A DNA stretch of 64,000 bases from Thermococcus eurythermalis (GTDB lineage Archaea; Methanobacteriota_B; Thermococci; Thermococcales; Thermococcaceae). The notes under the pieces were generated by a model. That model made no database searches. It was not told where the DNA came from and saw only the letters and a list, made by a program, of their open reading frames with translations. Of the stretch, positions 1 to 7,667 are shown piece after piece. The stretch spans positions 496,001 to 560,000 of the forward strand of contig NZ_CP008887.1 of the NCBI RefSeq assembly GCF_000769655.1, in the 5' to 3' direction. The translations under genes and the position numbers were made by a program. The stretch's first letter is position 1. Every line of letters starts with the position of its first letter.

Positions 1-201
1 AACACCGCCGGAACCTACGTCTGCAACACCGCGATGTTTACGGCCCTGCACACGATAGCGGTCTCAGGAATGGAAGCAAAAGCGGGTTTTATCCACGTTC
101 CATTTAACCATGCCCAGGCCCTCGACAAGCCGAGGCCGTCCATGGCCCAGGAAACGATAAACAGAGCGATAAGGCTCGCCTTGGAACTACTCATTGAATA
201 G
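1..201 (+). CDS. pcp: Pyrrolidone-carboxylate peptidase, C-terminal part
   Basis: The reading frame is open at the window edge and ends at TAG 199-201, giving the last 66 residues. It begins NTAGTYVCN, the active-site Cys segment of peptidase family C15, followed by GFIHVPF, which carries the catalytic His. The family removes N-terminal pyroglutamate from peptides in the cytoplasm, using a Cys-His-Glu triad; the Glu lies upstream of the window. The last 15 bases overlap the 3' end of the converging gene on the other strand. Identification rests on both catalytic motifs and is firm although the gene is truncated by the window. Confidence 0.93.
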   Translation, partial: NTAGTYVCNTAMFTALHTIAVSGMEAKAGFIHVPFNHAQALDKPRPSMAQETINRAIRLALELLIE

Positions 202-522
202 CTCGTTGAAGTCAATCTCGTAAACCACCGAGCCGTTAAAGCTCTGGGCCTCCCTGAAGCGCGCTATGAGGGAGCTCAGTGTCTCTATCAGCGCTCCCCT
301 AATTTCGCTCATTATCTTCTCCGCCTCTTCCCTGTTTCTGAGGTCAAAGACTTTGTCCTTGAGCTCGGAGACTCTTATCTCCTCGTCTCCAAGCCGGATT
401 GGGGGGTCTACTCCGTTGAGAACCTTCTTGAGCTCCTCATCGAACTCAAGCTCCCTAACCCTGACCCTGTACACTCCCCTGAGGACGTCGTACTCCTTGT
501 CAAAAACAACCCGCATCTTCAT
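187..522 (-). CDS. Conserved hypothetical protein, 111 aa
   Basis: I do not recognise this protein. It is a short, charged cytoplasmic protein that starts MKMRVVFDKEYDVLRG and has no membrane segment or signal peptide. The middle, about residues 45-95, is probably helical. A GAGGTGAT ribosome site lies 3 bases before ATG 522. It converges on pcp and the two 3' ends overlap by 15 bases. Codon use resembles the neighbouring real genes, and the long opposite-strand reading frame over it lacks a ribosome site, so this strand is preferred. Confidence 0.7.
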   Translation of the reverse strand: MKMRVVFDKEYDVLRGVYRVRVRELEFDEELKKVLNGVDPPIRLGDEEIRVSELKDKVFDLRNREEAEKIMSEIRGALIETLSSLIARFREAQSFNGSVVYEIDFNELFNE

Positions 523-577
523 GCTATCACCTCTTTAGTGTAATTGGCGTTTCACTAAATAACCATTTTGGTGGCAA

Positions 578-586
578 CTTTTTAAA
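578..586 (+). promoter_or_regulatory. TATA box of the DUF460 gene
   Basis: CTTTTTAAA lies about 26-30 bases before the GTG at 612. Transcription would then begin within a few bases of the start codon, so the mRNA is probably leaderless. This fits the absence of a properly spaced ribosome site. Confidence 0.5.
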
Positions 587-611
587 CCACCCTCCCTACT
601 CCCTGTTAGAG

Positions 612-2633
612 GTGGTGCTCATTCTCATACTCGGCATAGATGTGGTTGGCGAGAACCCAAAGCGCTTCGCAGTCGTGAGCTGGTACAACGGGAGGCTTGA
701 GCGAAAGGGTGAGTTTACACTGTACCGCCTGATCCGCTTCATCAGGACTAAGAGGCCGGACATAGTGGCCATTGACAGCGTCACAGAGCTCGGCGACGAC
801 CTTAGAAAGTTCCTCCGGGCCCTCCCGCCTGGGACAAAGCTCGTCCAGGTGACCGGCCGTCCCGGGGAGCAGAGGAGCCTGCAGAGCCTTGCAAAGGAGC
901 ACGGCATAGCCACCGGCGACAGGTTCGACCCCTACGAGGAGGCTAAGCTCTCCGCCCTGCTCGCGAGCAAGGGCGTCGGCTACGAGGTTCTGGCCTTTGA
1001 GGACGAGGTCATAGTCAGGGTCACCCGCGGAAGGAGCCACGGCAAGGGCGGCTGGAGCCAGGACCGCTACAGGAAGCGCGTCCACAACCTCGTCAGGGAC
1101 AAGGTTAGGGAGATTGAAGACAGGCTGAGGCGGGCGGAGATACCCTTCGACCTCGAAACTGAGGAGAAGGACTACGGCCTTGCCAGGGGAGAGTTCAGGA
1201 TATACGCGAGCAGGGAAGAGCTCACCGGAATCGTGAAGCCGATGCGGGGTGGGGATGTCGAGGTCAGAATCCAGCCGGTTGAGAGGGCAGAGCTCGGCTT
1301 TGCCCCTCTTAAAGGAGAGGAGGCCGTGAAGGAGAGGAAGAGCGTTATCGTGGGCATAGACCCGGGTATAACCGTTGGCATAGCCGTGATAGACCTCAGC
1401 GGCAACGTGATAGCCCTCCACAGCGAAAGGAACATGCCCGTAGGTGAAGTGTTCCGGTTCATAAGCGAGATAGGGCACCCTGTTGTTGTCGCGACCGACG
1501 TTTCCCCCGCTCCGGGCTTCGTCGAGAAGATAGCCCGCTCATTCAAGGCCCAGCTCTTCGTCCCGAGGGAGAGCTTGAGGGTTGAAGAGAAGAACGAGCT
1601 GCTGAGGAGCCTTGGCGTCAAGGTCGAAGACGACCACCAGCGCGACGCCCTGGCCGCGGCATACAAGGCCTACCTCCGCCTGAAGCCGAAGCTTGAGCAC
1701 GTCGAGGCCAAGCTCCGCGAGGCGGGACTTCTGAGGAAGGCGGATGAGGTTAAGGCCCTCGTAATTCAGGGCTACAACCTCGGCGAGGCGATGCAGAGGG
1801 TTGCGAGGCGCGAGAGGCCCATGGAAGAGACTCCCGAGCCTGAGGGCGGAGAGAGCGTTGACGTGAGGCCGTACGTGAGGAAAATCCGCGAGCTTGAGGA
1901 GAGGATAGCGCTCCTTGAGAGGGAGAACGAGGAGCTCAGGGGCATCATTAGGGAGCAGAGAAGAACCATCGAGAGGCTTGAGCGTAGAATAGCGGACTAC
2001 GACGAGGAGGTCAGGAGAAAAGTCCTCCGCGAGAGGGAGCTTGAGGCGAAGGTGAAGCGCATTGAGGCCCTTGAAAAACAGCTGAGGGAGGCGAAGGCCC
2101 TAATAGAGCGCCTCAGCAGAGACCTCGTCAAGGTCAAGAGGATGAACGTCGTCGAGGTTCGGGGCAGTGCGGTTCCGTTGAAGGTGCTCCGCGTCCTCAG
2201 CTGGCGCGAGCTTGAAAGGATTGAGCGCGAGGTTGGCCTGAGGAGGGGCGACGTCCTCTTCGTTGTGAACCCCGCGGGCGCTGGAAAAGCAATAGCGGAA
2301 GAGCTCGTGGAGAAGGGAATTAGGGCGCTGATAACGGAGAACCCCCTGCCAGACCCGGTCAGGGAAGTCCTACGCGAGGCGCACGTGCCGTTCTTCACGA
2401 GCGAGGAGCTCGACGTCAAGCGCGTGGACGAGTTTGCAGTCGTCGAGAGGGAGACTCTGGAGAGGGCAATCAAAGAGCTTTTAGAGCGCTGGAAGAAGGA
2501 GGACGAGGAGAGGGAAGCCGAAAGGTTCCTCAAGCTGGTTGAGGAGTACAGGATTGAGCGCATCAGGGAGCTCAAGCGGAGGGCAGAGGAGGAGCTTGAG
2601 TCAGAGAGGTGGCATAAAAAACAAGGGATTTAA
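612..2633 (+). CDS. DUF460 protein: RNase H-like fold with long coiled coil
   Basis: A 673-residue protein of the archaeal DUF460 family (COG2433). The N-terminal part (LGIDVVGENPKRFAVV, about residues 7-22) and a second part from about residue 245 (IVGIDPGITVGIAVIDLSG) both look like the first strand pair of an RNase H/RuvC-like fold, with an Asp at the catalytic position. DDHQRDALAAAYKA (about 338-351) resembles the C-terminal acidic helix of that fold. Residues about 420-520 form a heptad-rich coiled coil, followed by a small C-terminal domain. The function of the family is not established; a nucleic-acid role is inferred from the fold. The start is one of two adjacent GTG codons (612 or 615). 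Confidence 0.85.
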   Translation: MVLILILGIDVVGENPKRFAVVSWYNGRLERKGEFTLYRLIRFIRTKRPDIVAIDSVTELGDDLRKFLRALPPGTKLVQVTGRPGEQRSLQSLAKEHGIATGDRFDPYEEAKLSALLASKGVGYEVLAFEDEVIVRVTRGRSHGKGGWSQDRYRKRVHNLVRDKVREIEDRLRRAEIPFDLETEEKDYGLARGEFRIYASREELTGIVKPMRGGDVEVRIQPVERAELGFAPLKGEEAVKERKSVIVGIDPGITVGIAVIDLSGNVIALHSERNMPVGEVFRFISEIGHPVVVATDVSPAPGFVEKIARSFKAQLFVPRESLRVEEKNELLRSLGVKVEDDHQRDALAAAYKAYLRLKPKLEHVEAKLREAGLLRKADEVKALVIQGYNLGEAMQRVARRERPMEETPEPEGGESVDVRPYVRKIRELEERIALLERENEELRGIIREQRRTIERLERRIADYDEEVRRKVLRERELEAKVKRIEALEKQLREAKALIERLSRDLVKVKRMNVVEVRGSAVPLKVLRVLSWRELERIEREVGLRRGDVLFVVNPAGAGKAIAEELVEKGIRALITENPLPDPVREVLREAHVPFFTSEELDVKRVDEFAVVERETLERAIKELLERWKKEDEEREAERFLKLVEEYRIERIRELKRRAEEELESERWHKKQGI

Positions 2634-2656
2634 GTCCCGGCGCCTTAATCCTTTTG

Positions 2657-3271
2657 GTGGTGGAAATCGGGCGGGAACGGTTTGTCTTGCTCTCCTCGCT
2701 CTTCGTTGTCTTTCTGGGGTTTTTGACTGCCCTACTCAACGGGAGGAGCGACCACATCTACCGGACTCTCGTGGCAATGCTCGGCCTTTCCGTCCCTCTG
2801 GTTCTTCCGAGAAGGCTCCCAGACCCGCCGGCGAAGCTCAGGCCCTTCCTGGCCCCGGTATACAACAAGAAGACAATGGCAGTCCTTTCGGTCTTCATAG
2901 CGGTTCACGTCTCCCTTGTTAACGTCCCCTTTACAAGCTACGACCTCTTTCACAAGGACTGGCGGAACGCGGACATGATAAGCCACTTCCTCGGAGGGCT
3001 GACGGTGTGGCTGATTGTAGCCGAGGTTCTCTCTGGCCTGGAAGCCCTTGGAGTCCGGCTCACAAGAAGGCAGGTCATCGTTTACTCCTTCGTGGTCTTT
3101 TATGCACTCTCCCTCGGCTGGGAGCTGGCGGAAAAGCTGAGCGAAGGCTGGATAGGCTTCATAACCGAGAGCACGGAGAACAAGCTGAGAGACTTGACCA
3201 TGAACACCCTCGGGGCGCTCCTTGGGCTGTGGGTGGTCGAGAAGAGGGGTTATCCCTTCCGGCTGGGATAG
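2657..3271 (+). CDS. Membrane protein, DUF2238/YjdF-like
   Basis: About 204 residues with five or six hydrophobic segments (residues about 10-28, 37-50, 74-90, 112-130, 142-158, 185-198). The conserved-looking core is ISHFLGGLTVWL, then SLGWELAEKL, then LRDLTMNTLGALLGL: a His on one helix, W-E-L-x-E on the next, and D-x-x-x-N-T-x-G-A-L at the end. This pattern resembles the YjdF/DUF2238 and VanZ-like membrane families, whose biochemical role is unknown. TTG 2654, GTG 2657 and GTG 2660 are all possible starts; GTG 2657 is chosen. Confidence 0.7.
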   Translation: MVEIGRERFVLLSSLFVVFLGFLTALLNGRSDHIYRTLVAMLGLSVPLVLPRRLPDPPAKLRPFLAPVYNKKTMAVLSVFIAVHVSLVNVPFTSYDLFHKDWRNADMISHFLGGLTVWLIVAEVLSGLEALGVRLTRRQVIVYSFVVFYALSLGWELAEKLSEGWIGFITESTENKLRDLTMNTLGALLGLWVVEKRGYPFRLG

Positions 3272-3291
3272 GGGACAGGACAAAAGGGTGG

Positions 3292-3591
3292 CTACTCAAT
3301 TCCCTCAAGCACGCTCTTGAGGGCCTTTAAATACCTCGCGGTTTCCTCCACGCCTTTTTCCGTTATCCTGACTGCCGTTCTAGGCCTGTCCGCAAAGACC
3401 TTGTAGAGCTCCACGTAGCCCTCCCTTTCGAGTGCCTTGAGGTGCGAGTCGAGGTTTCCAGGGGTTACTTCCAGGACTTCCAGGAGCTCCTTGAATAGGG
3501 CCTTCCTTCTCGGCAGGAGGTAGAGCACGATGCCCAGTCGAATCGGGTTGCCGAGGACGTGGTTCTTCGTCAGTTCCCTTAGGGGCTCCAT
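3292..3591 (-). CDS. Winged-helix transcriptional regulator (module 1)
   Basis: A 99-residue DNA-binding protein with the pattern LGNPIRLGIVLYLLP, then LEVTPGNLDSHLKALEREGYVEL (recognition helix), then a wing ending RTAVRITEKG. It is an ArsR/MarR-type single winged helix of the kind found in HTH_34 proteins. ATG 3591 is preferred over 3606 because GGTGAT lies 3 bases upstream of it. The gene follows the membrane protein at 3596-4216 with 4 bases between them, so the two are cotranscribed. A paralogous pair lies at 5729-6596. By analogy, the pair may be a membrane sensor with its regulator, but no target is evident. Confidence 0.85.
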   Translation of the reverse strand: MEPLRELTKNHVLGNPIRLGIVLYLLPRRKALFKELLEVLEVTPGNLDSHLKALEREGYVELYKVFADRPRTAVRITEKGVEETARYLKALKSVLEGIE

Positions 3592-3595
3592 CGTA

Positions 3596-4216
3596 TCACC
3601 GTTCAATGGCTTTGAAGGCCGAGTGGAGGTACCAGAGAACCGTAAAGGAGTACCCCGCCGTCACGACGAAGCCGGCCCAGACTACGGCACCCGTCTCCAT
3701 TCTCCATACCACTGGGATTGCGAGGAGCGGGAGTACGAACGATGGCATCATCTCGCGCTCTCCTCTTCCGCGGGTCATGAGGAGCCACATGCCGAAGATG
3801 GAGATGGCTATGAAGCTCAGGAATCCAACTCCAAGTCTCGCATCTGTGCTGACCCCCACCCATTCAAGGGACGGTATGAGTCCCCACCCCACGATGCTTC
3901 CGATGGCCCAGGGGAGGCCTATCAAGAAGGCGGCTTTTTTGTCTCCCCTCTCTTTCGCGTCTGGGTAAACTGCCGAGTACAGTCCCTCCAGCCTTCTCCA
4001 AATCCTGGCCGTCAGCGGCACAACGACCATAATGGCCCCCGCCCAGTAGAGGGCTGAGGCCCAGCCGGACATATCAAACACTCCGTACAGCGTGTAGAAG
4101 ACCGCCATGGCGGCGAGCCATATCCCGAAGTTCATCGCGCCGTACATCTTCCCCGCCGCTATCAGCTTCCCCTCAACCCTCTCAAGGACGTTTTTCAGCT
4201 CATCGATTTCCTCCAT
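3596..4216 (-). CDS. Integral membrane protein paired with winged-helix regulator (module 1)
   Basis: A 206-residue protein with an amphipathic N-terminal helix (EEIDELKNVLERVEGKL) followed by about six membrane segments: residues about 27-45, 52-70, 98-115, 128-146, 160-176 and 182-200. A GGTGAT site lies 5 bases before ATG 4216. It is homologous in layout, and at the N-terminus, to the 189-residue protein at 6027-6596, and each is followed directly by a winged-helix regulator. The function is unknown; an anti-regulator or sensor role is only an inference from the pairing. Confidence 0.75.
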   Translation of the reverse strand: MEEIDELKNVLERVEGKLIAAGKMYGAMNFGIWLAAMAVFYTLYGVFDMSGWASALYWAGAIMVVVPLTARIWRRLEGLYSAVYPDAKERGDKKAAFLIGLPWAIGSIVGWGLIPSLEWVGVSTDARLGVGFLSFIAISIFGMWLLMTRGRGEREMMPSFVLPLLAIPVVWRMETGAVVWAGFVVTAGYSFTVLWYLHSAFKAIER

Positions 4217-4354
4217 CCTTTATCACCAGTTGAGAATGAGCGTTTCTCCTATTTATAGCGTGGGCTTTTTCTGAATTTCAGAATGTAGCGATCGCGAATT
4301 GAGGGGTAGTGTTAAATATTTTGAATTCTAAACTTTCCATAAGAGGTGGAGAGT

Positions 4355-5116
4355 ATGGAAGTCCTCAGCGCGGGAATCCCAATTCTCGATGAGGCCCTTG
4401 GAGGAGGTCTCCTTGAAGACAGCAACCTCTTGATAGTCTACGACACGTATTCAAACGGCTGGGCCCTTGGCTTTGAGATTGTGAGGCGCAGGATAGGTAT
4501 GGGTGACTTCGGGGTTATCCTCGATTCCGTCCTTCCTATCACACCCCTCCGCATGGAGCTTATGGCTATAAACTTCGATATCGACGAGCTCGGAAGAAGG
4601 GGTGACCTCGCGGTCGTGGACATATTCTCCTCCTTCTACGGCCTCAAGTACTCGGAGGATTACATCTACACGGATCCGACCATAGATGGGAGCACATTCC
4701 TCCCCAAGTACAACGGCCTCTACTACCGCGTTCTCAAGGAGCGGATCGGCGATAGAAGGCCAGTAGGAATAGACGTTACAGTTGATGGAATGGCCTTCCT
4801 TCTCGGTGAGAAGAACTTCATCCGCGTCTTTCAGAGGCTCATGGCCTTCAAGGAGCGCGCCAGAATTTCAGAAAAGAGGAAGAGGCCCCTCAACATATTC
4901 CTCCTCAACCGGAGCCGCGCTTCCGATGAGCTCGTTTCCTGGATGTCCCTGTACAGCCAGTACGTCATAGAGTTCCAGCCCACCGAGAACTTTGGCGTCG
5001 AGAAGTTCTTTGTCAGAAGCTCACCGCTCCCCGATTTTGAGCCGAGTGTTGAGGGTTATACTTTCAGGCTGATAAGGGGAAGGGTCGAGATAGAGAAGCC
5101 AGAAAAGTCCGGTTAG
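4355..5116 (+). CDS. DUF257/KaiC-like protein lacking a P-loop
   Basis: A 253-residue protein that opens like a KaiC/GvpD-type RecA protein (ILDEALGGGLLEDSNLLIVYD), but where a Walker A loop should follow it has TYSNGWALGFE, so nucleotide binding by the usual P-loop is lost. VILDSVLP and LAVVDIFSS follow at the positions of later core strands. It is clearly homologous to the protein at 40148-40891 (shared GWxLGFEI, IDELxxxGxLxxVDxF and a C-terminal PDFEP/PSFEP) and more distantly to the DUF257 proteins in this window. ATG 4355 is chosen because GAGGTG lies 6 bases upstream. No role is known. Confidence 0.75.
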   Translation: MEVLSAGIPILDEALGGGLLEDSNLLIVYDTYSNGWALGFEIVRRRIGMGDFGVILDSVLPITPLRMELMAINFDIDELGRRGDLAVVDIFSSFYGLKYSEDYIYTDPTIDGSTFLPKYNGLYYRVLKERIGDRRPVGIDVTVDGMAFLLGEKNFIRVFQRLMAFKERARISEKRKRPLNIFLLNRSRASDELVSWMSLYSQYVIEFQPTENFGVEKFFVRSSPLPDFEPSVEGYTFRLIRGRVEIEKPEKSG

Positions 5117-5736
5117 TTTTCGTTTTTCTCTCTAAACCTTAAGACAATCAGTCCCGCCAAATTCGCCGAGGAGTGAAGCACGATTGCAGGGAGTATGCCT
5201 CCAAGTGCTAAGAGGTAGCCGGCCAGCGAGCCGAGAACGAAGGCTCCCCCGACAGCAACAATCTTCCGTTTTTTGCTTCCTTCGTAGGCCCTCCAGTGGG
5301 GGAGTGCGAAGAGCAAAGCTGAGAAGAGTATCGCACTCCAGAAGTGGTCATGGCTCAAAAGATAGCCCTCGATGAGCCCCCTTGTAAAGACTTCTTCTCC
5401 CAGCGGAGCTAGAATGAGGAGGAGAACGAGCCTTTCAACGCCCTCGGGCATGAACTCCTCCATCGGCACCGAGGGATTGCCTTCGAGCAGGTTGATTATA
5501 AGCGAGGCACCAAAGCCGAGAACAACTGCCTGGGGAACGTATCTGAAGCTTACACCGAGACCGAACTTCCCCGGCCCGCCCATGAGCTCGATCACCGCAA
5601 GCGAGAGGAAAAACATCGTCAGTTGCATCGCGAAGCCGGCCTTTTTCGCCCATCTCCCGGCGACCAGGGTGGCAACGGCCCCTGAAGCGGATAAAATCAA
5701 CAGCCACAGGGCAAAGGCAACCGCGAACTCAATCAT
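5113..5736 (-). CDS. CPBP-family intramembrane metalloprotease
   Basis: About 207 residues, nearly all hydrophobic, with the three CPBP (Abi/Rce1-type) motifs: GEEVFTRGLIEGYL (E-E-x-x-x-R), then FALPHW, then LHSSANLAGL. These Glu and His residues form the metal-dependent active site of prenyl-protein protease Rce1 and its relatives, inside the membrane. The substrate is unknown. ATG 5736 overlaps the end of the upstream winged-helix gene by 8 bases, and the three genes 6596 to 5113 form one operon. The context suggests membrane-linked signalling or peptide immunity, but this is inference. Confidence 0.85.
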   Translation of the reverse strand: MIEFAVAFALWLLILSASGAVATLVAGRWAKKAGFAMQLTMFFLSLAVIELMGGPGKFGLGVSFRYVPQAVVLGFGASLIINLLEGNPSVPMEEFMPEGVERLVLLLILAPLGEEVFTRGLIEGYLLSHDHFWSAILFSALLFALPHWRAYEGSKKRKIVAVGGAFVLGSLAGYLLALGGILPAIVLHSSANLAGLIVLRFREKNEN

Positions 5737-6025
5737 CTCCGGCAACCTTCCTTAAAATTTTGAGGACTTCCCTGAGCTCTTCAATTCCATCTTCGGTTAT
5801 TTCGACGAACTTCCTCGGCCTCCTTCCAAAGCCATAGTATGTCCTAACGATTCCGGCCTCCTCAAGCGCCTTCAGGTGAAATTCAAGGTTTCCGGCGGTG
5901 AGCTTCAAGGCTTTTCTCAGGCCTGCGAAGGTCGCCCTCTCCCTCGACAGCAGGTAGAGCGCTATTGCCAGCCTCGTCGGATTGCCGAGCGGAGACCTTG
6001 AAAGCTTTGCCAGTTCTTCGAGCAT
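5729..6025 (-). CDS. Winged-helix transcriptional regulator (module 2)
   Basis: A 98-residue winged helix, alignable end to end with the regulator at 3292-3591: LGNPTRLAIALYLLS matches LGNPIRLGIVLYLLP, and LTAGNLEFHLKALEEAGIV matches VTPGNLDSHLKALEREGYV. It sits one base after the membrane protein 6027-6596 and overlaps the CPBP protease by 8 bases, so it is the middle gene of a three-gene operon. It is likely an autoregulator of this operon, by inference. Confidence 0.85.
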   Translation of the reverse strand: MLEELAKLSRSPLGNPTRLAIALYLLSRERATFAGLRKALKLTAGNLEFHLKALEEAGIVRTYYGFGRRPRKFVEITEDGIEELREVLKILRKVAGDD

Positions 6026-6026
6026 G

Positions 6027-6596
6027 TCACTCCCTCATTGCCCCCTTCAGGTGGAGGTAAGCCGTGAGCGAGAATGCGAAGGCAACGGCCATCACGGCGT
6101 AGCCAAAGCCCGTGTAGAGAGCCGTCGAGGAGAGCAGTATCACCCCTGCCAGCGCTGTCTTCCAGTCCCTTTTTCCAATGAAGATGAACTCAACGCCCGT
6201 CAGGAGGAACAGGCCGAGTCCTATGAAGACCAGCAACCATAGACCCTCGTTTTCGGTGTACACGCTGGCAATCAGGGCCGAGAGTGGCCACACGATAACC
6301 TGAGCAAGAACGTAACCCCTGGACGTTTCCTCAATGTGCCCCAGGGCCTCTTCCAGCTGAATAACTCTTCTGAAGGTCTTTCTCTCTTCGGCGATGAATC
6401 CCACGACTGCCGCCAGAGAAAGCCACTGGATGGCGTTTCCTTCACTAATCCCGGCATACTTTGACAGGATTTGTGCGAGGAGGTAAACCCCGGGCATCGC
6501 CCACGCCCAGTAGAGGAAAACGCTCGCCCTGTACGCCTTCTTCGCGAAGTTGAGCTCCCTCTCGATGGCCTTTAGAGCTTCACTGAGTTCCTCCAT
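6027..6596 (-). CDS. Integral membrane protein paired with winged-helix regulator (module 2)
   Basis: A 189-residue protein beginning MEELSEALKAIERELNFAKKAYRA, an amphipathic helix like that of the module 1 protein (MEEIDELKNVLERVEGKL), and then about five membrane segments. A TTTAAA TATA element lies about 30-35 bases upstream at 6627-6633. It is the first gene of an operon with a regulator and a CPBP protease. Function unknown. Confidence 0.75.
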   Translation of the reverse strand: MEELSEALKAIERELNFAKKAYRASVFLYWAWAMPGVYLLAQILSKYAGISEGNAIQWLSLAAVVGFIAEERKTFRRVIQLEEALGHIEETSRGYVLAQVIVWPLSALIASVYTENEGLWLLVFIGLGLFLLTGVEFIFIGKRDWKTALAGVILLSSTALYTGFGYAVMAVAFAFSLTAYLHLKGAMRE

Positions 6597-6658
6597 GCTC
6601 TCACCGAGAAAAGTTTGAGTGAGCCTTTAAATACCCGCCCGGAAGTTTGGGGCGCAAA

Positions 6659-6853
6659 CTAACCGCCGGCCCTCGCCAGTCGGAACTTCCCCATGAAGCG
6701 CTCGATTTCCTCAGGAGGGCCTTCCACGAGAATCCGATTGAGGACTATCCCGTTCCTCTCGATGGTTTCGAGAAGGGTTAAGCCAACCCCAGCCCCGCTC
6801 TTTCGCCTTATCTCCTCGAGCTCCTCAAAGGGAACGGCCGTCTCGATAATCAT
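6659..6853 (-). CDS. Small hypothetical protein, 64 aa
   Basis: A 64-residue protein (MIIETAVPFEELEEIRRKSG at the start) with an alternating strand/helix pattern and no membrane segment. It follows the PIN toxin gene after 10 bases on the same strand and may be cotranscribed with it. I do not recognise it; the beta-alpha-beta feel could suit a small ACT-like or ferredoxin-like fold. The opposite-strand frame over it has no ribosome site. Confidence 0.55.
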   Translation of the reverse strand: MIIETAVPFEELEEIRRKSGAGVGLTLLETIERNGIVLNRILVEGPPEEIERFMGKFRLARAGG

Positions 6854-6863
6854 AACGCCCCTC

Positions 6864-7304
6864 TCAACAGAGTCTCTTTAGAATCTCATGGTAGAACTCT
6901 ATCGGCTTGAGAACCTTTATCTCGTGGTCTTGAAGCGTTAATTCCTTGTTCTCGTCCCGCAGGGTCAGAAGGTCGTCGTCCCAGGTCAAAATATACTCTG
7001 CCTTCCCCTCGTATGCTATCTCAAGCCACTTGTTATCATCTGGGTCTCTGGAGAGGTTTACCCTCACCGAGGGCGCTACAATCACGGAGCCTTTCAGATA
7101 CCGGGCGAGAATTCGCTTCCATTCGCTTGATAGCTTTCCCATCTCGGCCAGGATTCCCATCTTTAGGCTGAGTTCTGTTAGGGCTTCTTCGCTCGTGTAA
7201 TTCACGAAGAAACGTCCGTCGAGTGCCTTTATGAGAAGAGCTGAGAGGCCATCTGGTTTTATCATTGCGCCAAGAACCACGTTGGTGTCCATGACGACTT
7301 TCAT
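6864..7304 (-). CDS. PIN-domain toxin (VapC-like, COG1569)
   Basis: A 146-residue PIN nuclease. Acidic active-site residues are visible in VVMDTNVVLGAM (first Asp), SEEALTEL (Glu), RDPDDNKWLEIA (Asp) and ILTWDDDLL (Asp), the usual PIN quartet. These enzymes cut RNA using divalent metal. The TGATG junction with the ribbon-helix-helix gene upstream (stop and start share one base) marks a toxin-antitoxin operon. ATG 7304 is chosen over GTG 7307. RNA target unknown. Confidence 0.88.
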   Translation of the reverse strand: MKVVMDTNVVLGAMIKPDGLSALLIKALDGRFFVNYTSEEALTELSLKMGILAEMGKLSSEWKRILARYLKGSVIVAPSVRVNLSRDPDDNKWLEIAYEGKAEYILTWDDDLLTLRDENKELTLQDHEIKVLKPIEFYHEILKRLC

Positions 7305-7624
7305 CACTCGGCACCCATTAGCTTCTTGTACTCCCTCTCGACCTCCCTGAGAATCTCTTTCACTTCTTCCCCTTCGTCCTCAAATTCACCTTTCCTTAGT
7401 CTCTCCCGTGCTCCCTCACTCTCCTCCCTGATTTCCTCTTCCCTGAGGCTTCTTGCCAGTTCTTTCGCCTCTTCGAGCATCATCTGGCCGAGCGTGAAGG
7501 TAACGGCGAACTTTATGAAGTCCGAACGACTCCGGAATTCCCTTTTCTCTATGAGCTCGTCTATCTTCCTGACAACGTAGCCCGGCAGTCTAACGGAAAT
7601 CGGGTATTCCACCCTCTCAGCCAT
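7304..7624 (-). CDS. Ribbon-helix-helix antitoxin
   Basis: A 106-residue protein with an N-terminal ribbon-helix-helix: YPISVRLPGYVVRKIDELIE then FRSRSDFIKFAVTFTL. This is followed by a highly charged helical tail (about residues 55-106) that would wrap the toxin. It is the first gene of the operon with the PIN toxin and probably represses the operon, as in VapBC-type systems. AT-rich sequence just upstream (about 7640-7660) carries the likely promoter. Confidence 0.85.
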   Translation of the reverse strand: MAERVEYPISVRLPGYVVRKIDELIEKREFRSRSDFIKFAVTFTLGQMMLEEAKELARSLREEEIREESEGARERLRKGEFEDEGEEVKEILREVEREYKKLMGAE

Positions 7625-7667
7625 GAAATCACCAATACGAATTAACTACAATTGTATTTAACCTTTG

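Noticed and set aside
606-1478. A long open frame on the minus strand.
   Set aside because: It is a shadow of the DUF460 gene; it has no ribosome site or recognisable motif.
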